Notes: a model not told the origin generated them from the sequence alone. A DNA stretch of 33,006 nucleotides from Trueperaceae bacterium (GCA_023954415.1 JAMLIB010000014.1:1-33006), one strand, 5' to 3'; positions 23,117 to 32,605 are shown, counted from the first letter of the stretch. Program-made: numbers and translations.

Positions 23117-23295
23117 GGTGGTGCTTCCTGGAGGTGTCCTAATGGCAGCGGCCGGCCACAATCCACATAGCCTGAATCATTCGTGCGTTCCGGCGTCCTG
23201 GCTTCGGACGTAACGTTTCTTCGTGCCTTGAGTCCTGGCTTGAGCAGGCGAAGCCACCCGTGACTATGCTTCTGTTCCTCACGACCAGGTCGGGG

Positions 23296-23934
23296 CTACC
23301 AGTCTTCCATCACACTACGAAGGCGGCTATCGCTCCACTTCGCGTAGACTCTGGCTGTCTCTAGGTTCGAGTGTCCGAGATGGCGGGCAACTGCCTCTAG
23401 GTCGCCGAGTTCCCTCATGATTTCTGTACCTGCATAGTGTCGCAAAGCGTGAAGCCCGCGTCTAGGCACGCATGCGCGATCGCACAAGCAGTACATAACC
23501 TTGGCAAGATGAGAATAGCTTCGAAAAGGAATAACATATCCGGTCGCCGAGTCTGAGGCACTCAGAATATTCACTAACGTGGAAGAGAGAACAACGGATC
23601 TCGACTTGCCACCCTTGCCCTTACGAACAGTCAGCTCGCGGTTGCCGATAGATACGTCAGGCCAGGAAAGCTGCAGAATCTCGGACGCACGCAGGCCAGC
23701 ATGCGCCCCTAACAAAGCGATCAATCGCTCTGTGGGTCGCGACGCGCTTAGCAGCGCCTTTAGCTCTGCTCGTGTGTATGGGGAGCGCTTGTCCCATGGC
23801 GCTGTCGGGTCAAGCGGAATCCGAACATCCTGGAAGGGGTCCGCTACGGTTGCCGCCGACCACCTCAACGCTCGGTAGAGCTGCCTCGCAGCAGTGATGC
23901 GGACACCTATGGTGGAGGGCTTGAACCCCTTATC
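23296..23934 (-). pseudogene. Tyrosine recombinase/integrase lacking its N-terminus
   Basis: About 212 native codons encode the catalytic domain of a phage-integrase/XerCD-type recombinase. The first catalytic Arg is in AHAGLRASEILQLSW, the beta-hairpin Lys region is RKGKGGKSRSV, HxxR is in LHALRHYAGT, and the final His and Tyr nucleophile are in RHLGHSNLETARVYAKW. The N-terminal SAM-like core-binding domain is cut by the IS end at 23935. The frame continues into the IS, giving a hybrid start of about 13 IS-derived residues (GTG near 23973). Base composition is visibly less GC-rich than in the replicon core. It may be the remains of an integrative element's integrase. Confidence 0.85.
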
Positions 23935-23991
23935 TGAAGCGTCCTGGGTTCGGTAGAGACTCTTTTCTCCCACGATTGGAGAGAATGGGTC

Positions 23992-24312
23992 ATGGCGAGC
24001 AAGTACGATCCCGAGACGCGAGAACGAGTGATCAGGCTCTTCAAGGAGCGCCGCGGCGAGGCGCCCGAGGAGTCAGCTACGGCTTCGTTCCGGCGCGTTC
24101 ATGAGTTGGTAGGCATCCCCATCGACACCATGCGCGGCTGGGTCAGACGCGCCGAGGTCGACGCCGGCGAACGAGCAGGCGTGACGAGCAGCGAACACGA
24201 GGAGCTGAAGCGCCTCAGGCGCGAGAACGCCGAGCTGAAGCGCGCTAACGAGATTCTCAAGACCGCTTCGGCGTTTTTCGCCGCCGCGGAGCTCGACCGC
24301 AAACTGAAGTGA
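23992..24312 (+). CDS. IS3-family transposase OrfA
   Basis: This 106-residue DNA-binding subunit has a helix-turn-helix in the first 60 residues (YDPETRERVIRLFKE, VHELVGIPIDTMRGWVRRAE). A leucine-zipper-like coiled coil follows (EELKRLRRENAELKRANEIL), then the typical LKTASAFFAAAELDR end. orfB lies in the -1 frame and overlaps the orfA stop as GTGA. A GTTTTTC stretch at 24273-24279 could allow a -1 shift to make OrfAB, joining near ASAFF; the first base of the slippery site is not ideal. Intact. Confidence 0.92.
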   Translation: MASKYDPETRERVIRLFKERRGEAPEESATASFRRVHELVGIPIDTMRGWVRRAEVDAGERAGVTSSEHEELKRLRRENAELKRANEILKTASAFFAAAELDRKLK

Positions 24313-24932
24313 TCGTCGCGTACATCGATGCCTACAAGGCTTCGTTCGGGGTCGAGCCGATTTGCCGTGTCCTTAGGGACCACGATTACCAGATCGCCCC
24401 CAGCACCTACTACGCCTTCAAGAAGAGACCGCCCTCGGCTCGATCACTGTCCGATGAGCGGCTGCTGGCCGAGGTCAGGTGCGTGTTCTACGCCAACTAC
24501 GAGTGCTACGGCGTCCGCAAGGTGTGGCAGGAACTCAGGCACAGGCGCGTGGCAGCGGGCCGCGACCAGGTGGCGCGCATCATGCGCTCAGCCGGCCTCA
24601 GGGGCGCCACGCGCCTGAAGCGCGTGCGCACCACCTACCCGGAGGTAGGCGCTGCCCGCGCGCCTGACCTGGTGCAGCGCAACTGGAGCCTGGAGGCGCC
24701 CGACACGGTGTGGGTGTCGGACTTCACCTACGTCCCCAGCCGCGAGGGCACGGTGTACGTGTCGTTCCTGCAGGACGTGTTCTCCCGGCGCATCCTGGGC
24801 TTCACGGTGGCCACCAGCATGGGCGCGCAGCTCGTTACCAAGGCGCTGGATCAAGCCATCAGCATCAGGAAGCGCACGAACCCCAGCTTCACCGGGCAGG
24901 GCGTCATAGTTCACAGCGATGCCGGCAGTCAA

Positions 24933-26420
24933 GGCGGATTCAAGTGGTCGTCGCAACACCTCGGTTGTGGAGGTGCTAGATGGGCCAGTCGAGGAAGCAG
25001 GTGCCTGAGGTTCCGGTTGGGGCGCGGCGCCAGTGGGCGGCGGATCGGGCTTTACGGCCGCCGATGCGGTCACCGGGTCGGCCGGAGCCGTCGCGTGCGG
25101 TGCAGCGTGAGTTCTGGCGCCTGATCGCGTCGGGGATCACGACGGTCGAGGCGGCGGCGGCGGTAGGCGTGTCATCGCCGGTAGCGGTGCGCTGGTTCCG
25201 GCATGCTGGTGGCATGCCGCCGTTGAGCCTGGTTGAGCCCTCGAAGCGTTACCTGTCTTTCGCTGAGCGTGAGGAGATCGCGCTGTTACGCGCACAGGAT
25301 GTGGGTATTCGTGAGATCGCCCGCCGTATCGGGCGTGACGCCAGCACCATCTCACGGGAGGTGCGCCGTAACTCCGCGACCCGCGCCGGGAAGCCCGAGT
25401 ATCGGGCGCTGGTGGCTCAGTGGAAGGCGCAGCAGGCCGCCAAGCGCCCCAAGGTAGCGAAGCTCGCGGTCAACACCCGGTTGCGGGAGTACGTGCAAGA
25501 CCGGCTCAGTGGGGCTGTTCGTCGGCCTGATGGCACGAGCGTTGCCGGACCCACACCGCCAGCGTGGAAGGGGTTGAACAAGCCGCATCGGGCTGACCGG
25601 CGCTGGTCACTCTCGTGGAGCCCGGAGCAGATCTCTCAACGGTTGAAGCTCGATTTCCCTGATGATGAGACCATGCGGATCAGTCACGAGGCGATCTACC
25701 AAGCCCTGTTCATCGAGGGTCGCGGCGCGCTCAAGCGGGAGCTGGTCGCGTGCCTGCGCGCCGGGCGAGCGTTACGGCGACCGCGAGAACGATCACGCAA
25801 CAGGCCGCAGGGGCATATCACTGCGGATGTGGTGATCTCCGAGCGGCCAGCGGAAGCATCTGATCGCGCCGTTCCCGGGCATTGGGAGGGAGACCTCCTC
25901 ATCGGCACGGGCCGCTCCGCCATCGGCACCCTCGTGGAGCGCAAGAGCCGGTCCACGCTGTTGGTGCACCTACCGCGGCTGGAAGGCTGGGGTGAGAAGC
26001 CCGCGGTGAAGAACGGGCCCGCCCTAGGCGGTTACGGCGCGGTCGCCATGACCGCAGCCCTAACCGCGTCGATCACGAAGTTGCCCGATCAGCTCCGTAA
26101 GACGCTCACCTGGGATCGCGGCAAGGAACTAACGGCGCACGCCCAGTTCACCCTGGCCACCGGCACGAAGGTGTACTTCGCCGACCCGCACTCACCCTGG
26201 CAAAGGGCCACGAACGAGAACACCAACGGGCTGCTAAGGCAGTACTTTCCCAAAGGCACCGATCTATCGAGGTGGTCAGCGGAGGATCTGGAAGCCGTGG
26301 CCTTCACGCTGAACAACCGCCCCCGAAAAGTCCTCAACTGGAGAACCCCTGCAGAGGTATTCAACGAGCAGCTACAATCACTCCAACAAGACGGTGTTGC
26401 AACGACCGATTGAACTCAGA
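24933..26420 (+). mobile_element. IS30-family insertion sequence nested in the IS3-family element
   Basis: The 1488-bp element is bounded by a 3-bp CAA duplication (24930-24932 and 26421-26423). Its 28-bp terminal inverted repeats match at most positions; the inner parts share GGTCGT or GGTCGTC-type sequence followed by GCAACACC, and 19-20 positions agree overall. Deleting the element plus one CAA restores the IS3 orfB frame exactly, which fixes the boundaries. It holds one transposase gene. Confidence 0.92.
24980..26413 (+). CDS. IS30-family transposase
   Basis: This 477-residue DDE transposase has an N-terminal helix-turn-helix region (TTVEAAAAVGVSSPVAVRWF), then the IS30 HTH signature (LSFAEREEIALLRAQ, IREIARRIGRDASTISREV). 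The catalytic domain has HWEGDLLIG (first Asp), LTWDRGKEL (second Asp) and the Glu in TNENTNGLLRQYFPKGTDL. NNRPRKVLNWRTPAEVF ends the family block. The ATG at 24980 has GGAGGTG just upstream. All catalytic residues are present and no stop interrupts the frame, so it could be active. Confidence 0.95.
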   Translation: MGQSRKQVPEVPVGARRQWAADRALRPPMRSPGRPEPSRAVQREFWRLIASGITTVEAAAAVGVSSPVAVRWFRHAGGMPPLSLVEPSKRYLSFAEREEIALLRAQDVGIREIARRIGRDASTISREVRRNSATRAGKPEYRALVAQWKAQQAAKRPKVAKLAVNTRLREYVQDRLSGAVRRPDGTSVAGPTPPAWKGLNKPHRADRRWSLSWSPEQISQRLKLDFPDDETMRISHEAIYQALFIEGRGALKRELVACLRAGRALRRPRERSRNRPQGHITADVVISERPAEASDRAVPGHWEGDLLIGTGRSAIGTLVERKSRSTLLVHLPRLEGWGEKPAVKNGPALGGYGAVAMTAALTASITKLPDQLRKTLTWDRGKELTAHAQFTLATGTKVYFADPHSPWQRATNENTNGLLRQYFPKGTDLSRWSAEDLEAVAFTLNNRPRKVLNWRTPAEVFNEQLQSLQQDGVATTD

Positions 26421-26658
26421 CAATACACCAGCTTGGCCTTCAGCCAGAAGCTGCTCGATCACGGCATGGCCGGCAGCATCGGTAGGGTCGGCACCGCCTA
26501 CGACAACGCGCTAATCGAGAGCACCATCGGGCTCTACAAGGCGGAGCTCATCCGCCCCGGCGGCCGGGCGTGGACCTCCCGGCAGGAGATCGAGACCGCC
26601 ACCACGGCGTGGGTGGCGTGGTTCAACGAGCGCCGCCTGCATTCGAAACTCGGTTACC

Positions 26659-29600
26659 TCAGCCCCGTGAAGTACGAGGCTGCTTACAATCAGAACCTGG
26701 ACCTGCCGAGGCAGGCCGCGTGAGAGAAGACCCTCTACGAAACCCAGGACGCTTCAGGTAGCCGCAGGTGCTGCAGATGATGGCGCGTCTGCTGGCGATA
26801 GACTCGTCTTCCTTGTCCGGCGATAGACTCACCCTGGTGACCCTGTACTTGGACCCCTCGTGATAGATGAGGGCCCGCGGACCGAACTCACTGATCGCGA
26901 GGAAGCGCGGGCGCTGCACGAACTCGTCGTTGCCCATCCCGAGGCGCCTCCCCGGAATGTATGCGGCCAGCGGCAGACGGGGGAACGAGTAGCCTGGCAG
27001 GAACCCTTCGCTCGCGAAGTAGCGGTAGCTGTAGAAGTCGCCCTGCATGCTCGTGCCATTGTCGGTCAGGAGGCCCATCTGGTTCTCGGCCTCGGCGCGC
27101 AGGCGCTTGGCCTGGGCCTTAGCGCCTGTATCCTTCGTGGCGTCCGCTACCGTCTCGTTGGCTGCGTTGAACTGTGCCTGCGCGGTGCGGTAGAGGTCAC
27201 GCCAACGGTCGCAGGCGCGGTCGAAGCTCTCGATCGCGTTCATGAGCGTGTCGTTCAACCATGCAGCGTGGTACCAAGCAGCACTTTTTAGCGCCGGGAG
27301 GTCGTCCTTGAGGAGATTCTCCACCCGCTGGGTGGCCCTGCGCCGCGCATGGGGGTTGTCGAGTTCAGCGCGGATCTGCTCGCTCAGGGGAAGCGACTCG
27401 TTCTTGATGTCCAGGATCTCCTTAAGTGAGCGACCCAGCTCGACACCCGTCTCAGAAAGCCAAACGGAGTGCACATGCGCCCGCACGAGATCCTCGTTCG
27501 CGAGGTCGAGTCGGGGAGGTTCGACGATGCCAGCGACCATGCGCTCTGGCCTGGCGAAGTAGTACTGGTCGTGGCCGCTTCCGGTCGTGCAGTAGGTGAA
27601 CACGAGGGCTGGTTGCCCACTGCGCCCAGCACGGCCGGAGCGCTGAGCGTAATTGGCCGGCGTGGGAGGGACGTTGCGGAGGTTGACGACGTTCAGTTCC
27701 GCGATGTCTACCCCGAGCTCCATGGTGGGGGAGCAGTAGAGGATGGGCAGCTTGGCTGTGCGGAACTGCTGCTCGCGTTCCTCACGCCATGCGCTCGGCA
27801 CTTGGGCGGTGTGCTCACGTGCCTCGAGGCCGCCCAAGTGCATGGCCGTCTCTTGGTAGAAGCGGCGGAAGAATGGGTTCACGCGGCCGGCATCTTCGTC
27901 GTGCACCTTTCTCAGGGGGTCATAGAGCGGGCTTTGACCGTCGCCAGCATGCCACCGCATCGCGCTGGGGCGTAACCGATAACCCGCGACGTCGCTCGGG
28001 CGCGTCGGCGCCTGCACGATCGCGAGGGTTCCGTAGCTTGCGAGGCGTTCTAGGAGGTTAGCGATGATCGCCTCTGAGTCTTCTACGGTGAGGCTGTTCA
28101 TCTTGGGGAACGTATTCGCCCGCCGGAGGTACGCAGCGTACTGGCTACGACCGGAGAGGTAGATGTTCTTGCCACGCTCGTTCTTGGTACTCGGGCGGGG
28201 GTAAGCGGTCGTGTGGTACACGAGGCTCTCGCTCTCGTCCAAGCCCCAGCGCCCCTTGAGATAGTCGCGGCTGCGCGTCTTCATCTGCTCCTGCCGCTCG
28301 GGGTCGAGCCACTCGCTCTCGATCGCGAGGTTCCGTCGCAGGTGGTCTAGGAGCACGCGCATGGCCCCGTGACGTTGCGCCGGCGTGGCGGTGACAAGTG
28401 CTTCGTGGGTCCCCTGCCACAGCCCGTCTTGCTTGGACGCGTCGTCCAGGTCGGGATAGCGAAGGTCCAGCAGGCCAACCTGCTCGAGGTTTGGGGAGGT
28501 GAGGCGCCACCCGCGCTCGAGGTCGCGAAATAGGCGATAGGCGAGCACCTCGCGAAGCATGTTCGCAGCTTGGTTCTTGACCGCGGTGCCGACGAACTCT
28601 CCTACGTTGGCGGCGTAATCGTGGAGGTCGAGGTCCAACGCGGCGAACACGCTAGGGGCCACTTCGGAGAACCCGAGGCCGGCGGCTCCGGCGTCGTGGA
28701 CGGCCTTGTAGAGGGCTCCGCGCAGGAGTCCGACTTCTACGAAGTCGTTCAAGTGACCAGCCTGGAGGCTGGCGTCCTGGCGGTTGTCCGTGAAGCTGAG
28801 GATCTTCCGCGCTTCCTTCGGTAGATCTTCCGTGCCCTGGAGCTGCCTTACCGCCGAGAGCGAGAGCACCGTTGTAGCTGTGGATCGTCCGCCCGTGCCC
28901 AAAACGCCGAGGGTGGTGTACTCGCTCGCGCCGGCTGGGTAGTGCACGCCGCAGTGCAGGCAGAAGCTGAGGTTGGCGGGCACGAAGTGGAAGGGTGTAC
29001 CGGCGGGGGTCTCGGTGCCGTCCGGCTGTACCGTGACGGCGGTGGGGACCTTCTTGCGGCGGTCGTACTTGACCCTCAGCTCGCCGTGCCTGACCTCGAG
29101 CCAATCGTTAGGCAGACTCTCCAGTTCCTCCATTGATCCGGCTTCGGGCCAGGGGCGCCGCATGCTGAAGTAAAGGTAACCAGGGGTACCCTTGTCCTCG
29201 GCCTGGCGTTCGCCGAGGCTGCGCGGCGTGTACTTGGGTGCTCCATCGCCCTCGGAACGCCAGACGGTGTAATACTCATGCCCGCATTCGCGGCAGAACG
29301 CCAGGGGCATCAGCACCTTGCCTGGTTCGTCCGGTACCAGGCGCTGCGCCTTCAATGTCAGATGACGGACGGTAGGTAACTCGAGGGACGAATAGACCGT
29401 CTCGCCGCGGTTGTAGAACTGATGCAGCCTGAAGGCGAACGCCCGCAACGGGCGGCTGGCTGCCGGGTCCTCGACGACCTCGTAACCGGCGGTGAGGAGG
29501 CGTTTCAGTGGGACCTCGCAGCTGCCTGTGTGGAGGCCGGTGAGGCGCTCCAGCTCCGCCGCCACTCCGATCGGTCCAGTGAGTCGTTGCGGTGACTGAC

Positions 29601-30693
29601 GCACCAGAGTGTTGCTCTCGGGATCCATGCGCACCCCGAGCGTAGATTCCACCCAACCGCACAGAGGATCCTGCACGAACTCAGCGAACGGCTTCTTAGT
29701 CAGCGACTCAATGTTGCTAAGGCTAGCTTTTAGGCGTGTTGGTAGTGCCGGGTCGGTCAGATCCACCGGAGTGGTCACGCGTCGGAGGGTTTCGCCTACT
29801 ACGTTGCCGGGTGCGACCGGCGCGCCGAAGATGGTGCTCGCTACGCGAGCCACCTCGTGACGCTGCTCACTGACGGTGCCGCGGCTTCCCATCGTTGCCG
29901 AGGTGCCGATGCACTGGAGGTCAGAACCCCCCATGCGGTCGCGGGCGCGGCGGATCAGCATGGCCACGTCGGCCCCTTGCCGGCCGCGGTACGTATGCAA
30001 CTCATCGAACACGATGAAACGCAGACTAGCTGCAGAATTCACCAGAGTTTTATCATTGCCACGTGTGAGTATTAGTTTAAGCATCACGTAGTTGGTCAAA
30101 AGAATGTCAGGAGGATCCGTCTTGATGCGAGTGCGTGTGGCCTCGTCATCTTGCCCTGTGAAGCGCGCGTAACTGACTGGCGGCCGCCCGCCGAAGCCGT
30201 GGTCTAGGAATTTCTCCAGTTCACCCGCCTGGCTGTTGGCGAGGGCGTTCATCGGGTAAACGACGATCGCCTTTATCCCGTTACCAGTTCCGACCCGGAG
30301 AACGTGGTCGACGATCGGGATCATGTATGTGAGGCTCTTGCCCGAGCCGGTGCCGGTGGTGACAACATAGTTGGAGCCCGTCTTGGCGATAGCAATGGCT
30401 TCGACCTGGTGCTTGTACAGGTCGAGCGGCACTCCCGGGTTCTTGTCGGTCTTGCCGTGCCTGAACACCTGGGCGCATACCGAATGCAGTGTGCCTGCCT
30501 CAACTAGGTCGGGGATGCCGGCTCCCGGCGCGAAGGCAGGGTTGAGTTGCACTAGAGGTTCCGGCCAGAGAGCATTAGCCCTCAGCTCGCCTTCGACCCG
30601 AGCACGTACGTCCGGTGTCGAGACGTTGATGAAGCTGCGAGCATACTCGGTGTAATCGGTCGTCAGTTTGTCGCGGAAGGCGAAGATGTCCAT
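26659..30693 (-). pseudogene. Large DEAD/DEAH-box helicase of the DUF1998/DruE-like kind, 3' truncated by the IS
   Basis: About 1312 native residues remain, followed by some 32 residues read from the IS end (26756-26659). Motifs in order are Walker A TTGTGSGKSLTYM, DELH Walker B (FDELHTYRGRQGAD), SAT motif GTSATMG, zinc-type pairs CRECG and CLHCG, and the second RecA domain with SPTMELGVDIAELN and motif VI YAQRSGRAGRSGQP. The opening (MDIFAFRDKLTTDYTEYARS, WPEPLVQLNPAF) recalls the large helicases of anti-phage systems such as Druantia DruE and DISARM-type proteins; exact membership is uncertain. The native part stops at CSTCGYLK, the first half of a four-Cys DUF1998-type cluster, so the rest is lost. 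The ATG at 30693 has AGGGGA upstream. No recognisable defence partners adjoin it. Confidence 0.85.
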
Positions 30694-30849
30694 GGGTCCC
30701 CTAAACGGCAGGCCTGCTCATTGATATCTAGCGCACACAGATAAGGCTAAAATTAGTCGGCGCTGCTACAAGCCTTCTCTTCTGGCGCACCGGTTCGTAA
30801 TGCATTTTATCGCTATCCTTGAGATGAGCATGCCGTGTCTAATCCCCTA

Positions 30850-30993
30850 ATGCCGTTGGGCTCCTTACCTCACGGATTCTTTGGGACGCATAAGGTCTTC
30901 GACCTCCTTGTGCGACTAGGCGTCTCCAACCACAAGCAGAGGAACTTGGCAGTGTTCGCCTTCGAGCGTTACGAGGACGCATCGCTGCTATAG
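30850..30993 (+). other. Short open frame of uncertain status (47 codons)
   Basis: The ATG at 30850 opens 47 codons (MPLGSLPHGFFGTHKVFDLL onward, ending in YEDASLL). The composition looks protein-like, but I do not recognise it. It lies upstream of a frameshifted Xre gene in the same direction, so it could be the remains of a partner toxin gene; LPHGFF slightly recalls the HGFFKK segment of HigB/Gp49 toxins. No convincing ribosome site is seen. The surrounding 30694-31040 otherwise shows no gene. Confidence 0.25.
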
Positions 30994-31039
30994 ACGGGAA
31001 TGGAGAGCCACGAGGCCCCAACCCTGACTCTACTAATGA

Positions 31040-31396
31040 CTTGTCACCAGGCCACGCTCACCGCACCTCGACGTCCGTGTCGGAAACGACCCTGAGTTTG
31101 GCTCGGCTCTTGCGCGACTCGCTCAACGCGTAGATCGGCAAGTCTCTACGAGAAACGTGCGCTCATGCGGGCAAGTCGCAAGCTGAGGTGGCTGACACGC
31201 TGGGGGTCACTCGGCCGCGTATCGCTCAGATAGAGGCGACTGAGGGCTCTGTGTCCTCACTCGCCATGCTCGCTAGGTATCCCAGCCGTCGGTGGCGATA
31301 ATCGTGGTCGCGGACGTATCACCGAGACAGGCACACGGGGTGCGAGACGAGTCGCCCTCCGGCAAGGCGCGACCGCGGGCGGCGATCGCCCCCAAC
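31040..31396 (+). pseudogene. Frameshifted Xre-family (HigA-like) antitoxin remnant
   Basis: Three successive frames together spell one Xre protein: NDPEFGSALARLAQRV (frame 2, from about 31085), then SQAEVADTLGVTRPRIAQIE plus SVSSLAMLARY (frame 0, 31134-31301), then AIIVVADVSP (frame 2, from 31295). The middle part is a clear Cro/CI-type helix-turn-helix with the SQIE-like recognition end. A TAG in the middle frame just upstream and the two frame changes show the gene is dead. It was probably the antitoxin of another toxin-antitoxin pair. Confidence 0.6.
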
Positions 31397-31420
31397 CCGT
31401 AAGCCACCTATCCGACCCGA

Positions 31421-31849
31421 TCACGCCACCAAGCCTCGAAGCGGGTGCTCGCTCTTGAGGACGTTCTCGAAGATCCGGAACCGCGTGAGCATGTTGATGG
31501 GTATGAGGCCTCCGCCGTAGTTGATGTCGGAGTCGAAGAAGACGCCTCGCGCGCCCGAGCTTCTCCTCACCGTGTACGCTCGCGCGACGGCGTAAGCCTC
31601 GTTGAAGTCGTTGACGGCTTGTAGGACGTCCGCGTGGGCGGCGTCTTCTCTCAGGGCGAAGGCCGCGAAGAACCTCAGCCGGTTGGAAGGTTGGTCGAGC
31701 ATGACCCATACGTCGAGGCCCTCGCTGTGCACGACGACGTCGCCGTCCTCGTCGATGGTCGTGCGGTACTGCGCGACGGCGAAGACGGCCTGTAGGAACC
31801 CGGTCGACACATCCGGGGCAGAGACTGCCCCTGTGAGAACGTCCGCCAC
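31421..31849 (-). CDS. YbjN-like small protein
   Basis: This 142-residue alpha/beta protein has no signal or membrane segment. TTIDEDGDVVVHSEGLDVWV followed by LRFFAAFALRED, VNDFNEAYAVARAYT and GVFFDSDINYGGGL has the pattern of the YbjN/type III chaperone-like fold, whose members are regulators or chaperone-like proteins of unclear function. The GTG start at 31849 is preceded by GAGGAGG 8 nt upstream. A small unknown gene lies 66 nt upstream in the same direction. The family call rests on pattern only. Confidence 0.65.
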   Translation of the reverse strand: MADVLTGAVSAPDVSTGFLQAVFAVAQYRTTIDEDGDVVVHSEGLDVWVMLDQPSNRLRFFAAFALREDAAHADVLQAVNDFNEAYAVARAYTVRRSSGARGVFFDSDINYGGGLIPINMLTRFRIFENVLKSEHPLRGLVA

Positions 31850-31915
31850 TGCGTTGCCCTCCTCGTTAACGTGGCCGAATGATAGCGGTCCGGGATGCTC
31901 GACGCCGGCGCTCGC

Positions 31916-32194
31916 TCACCCGGCCCGTATCCGCCCGATGAGCGCCGCCATCGCCCGCTCGAAGTCGCCGCTCCCGCGCAATCCGAGGCTCGCGGCCGCC
32001 GCCGGTCCGAGCAGCTTACGCAGGTTGGCGGTGTCTTGCTCGGCCGTGTCGTGCTCCGCGGCGCGCCCGAGCGGGACCGCCGCGATGCGGCGCACGAGCT
32101 CCTCAACCAGGTCGACGAGCTTCGCCATCTTGTCGTAGTCGAGAGTGTCGGGCGTGTCACTCAGGAGCTGGGTGACGCCGGACGGAGCGTACAC
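31916..32194 (-). CDS. Small hypothetical protein
   Basis: This 92-codon frame starts at GTG 32194, and I do not recognise it. Residues 23-45 (MAKLVDLVEELVRRIAAVPL) form an amphipathic helix, and the end (GDFERAMAALIGRIRAG) is helical too. A helical oligomerising or accessory protein would fit. No Shine-Dalgarno site precedes either the GTG or the internal ATG (Met23), so the start is uncertain. It may share a transcript with the YbjN-like gene. Confidence 0.4.
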   Translation of the reverse strand: MYAPSGVTQLLSDTPDTLDYDKMAKLVDLVEELVRRIAAVPLGRAAEHDTAEQDTANLRKLLGPAAAASLGLRGSGDFERAMAALIGRIRAG

Positions 32195-32293
32195 AGCGCT
32201 CGCGGCCGGGGTCGGCTAGTGGCCCTCACCCGCTTGGCAAGCTGGATGCGACGATCTCGCCGGTGTCCGGGTGAAGTAGCACTGCTATCCCTC

Positions 32294-32317
32294 ACGCGTC
32301 ACGTGACGCGTTACAAT
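32294..32317 (+). promoter_or_regulatory. higBA promoter with perfect 18-bp palindromic operator
   Basis: ACGCGTCACGTGACGCGT (32294-32311) is a perfect 18-bp palindrome. It abuts a TACAAT -10 box (32312-32317), which itself ends 6 nt before the higB GTG. A repressor on the palindrome would block the promoter, matching HigA autoregulation. The short distance suggests higB is translated from a leaderless mRNA; no Shine-Dalgarno is present. The -35 is poor. Confidence 0.7.
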
Positions 32318-32323
32318 CGGTGC

Positions 32324-32605
32324 GTGATCAGGTCATTCGCTGACCGACGCACCGAGAGGCTGTTCCTCACAGGCGCCCTGGGCGAGCTGCCGCCCGACAT
32401 CGTTTCGAGAGCCAAGCGCAGACTGGAGTACATCCATCTGGCCAGGAACCTTGGAGACCTTGCTAGCCTTCCCAGCAATCGGTTGCACCGGCTGACGGGT
32501 GACAGGGAAGGGCAGTACTCGATCTCCATCAACATGCAGTGGCGCATCTGCTTCCGATTCGTCGACGGCGACGCGTTCGAGGTCGAGATCACCGACTATC
32601 ACTGA
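32324..32605 (+). CDS. higB: HigB-type mRNA interferase toxin
   Basis: This 93-residue RelE-superfamily toxin cleaves mRNA on the ribosome. It starts IRSFADRRTERLFLTGAL and has the family's RLEYIHLARNLGDLASLPSN block. Its core reads LHRLTGDREGQYSISINMQWRICFRF, of which HRLTGDREGQYSI and QWRICF are diagnostic, and it ends VEITDYH with the C-terminal His. The GTG at 32324 is supported by the promoter just upstream and by normal family length. It precedes its antitoxin by 21 nt, the reversed gene order typical of higBA. It appears intact. Confidence 0.93.
   Translation: MIRSFADRRTERLFLTGALGELPPDIVSRAKRRLEYIHLARNLGDLASLPSNRLHRLTGDREGQYSISINMQWRICFRFVDGDAFEVEITDYH

Larger units (their letters stand above)
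24309..26723 (+). pseudogene. IS3-family transposase OrfB, split by the IS30-family insertion
   Basis: The 5' part (24309-24932) encodes EPICRVLRDHDYQIAPSTYY, CYGVRKVWQEL, the first catalytic Asp (VWVSDFTYVPS) and the second Asp (IVHSDAGSQ). The 3' part (26424-26723) continues in register with YTSLAFSQKLLDHGM, the catalytic Glu (YDNALIESTIG) and the WFNERRLHSKLGYLSP end. Joining the parts gives 307 residues, a normal OrfB with a complete DDE triad. The insertion falls between Gln and Tyr of the conserved GSQYTS motif and must inactivate this copy. Confidence 0.92.
23935..26756 (+). mobile_element. IS3-family insertion sequence, interrupted by an IS30-family element
   Basis: Terminal inverted repeats start TGAAGCGTCCTGGGTT at 23935 and, on the minus strand, TGAAGCGTCCTGGGTT at 26756, giving the TG...CA ends of IS3 elements. 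Similarity extends about 38 bp inward with a few differences. Removing the IS30 insertion and its 3-bp duplication leaves 1331 bp, a normal IS3 size. Flanking bases are ATC on the left and GGT on the right, so there is no target-site duplication. Both neighbouring genes are cut exactly at the ends. Confidence 0.9.

Noticed and set aside
29185-29205. An iteron unit inside the helicase gene (GTACCCTTGTCCTCG)
   Set aside because: It is a single partial match within coding DNA, without neighbouring units, and probably chance.
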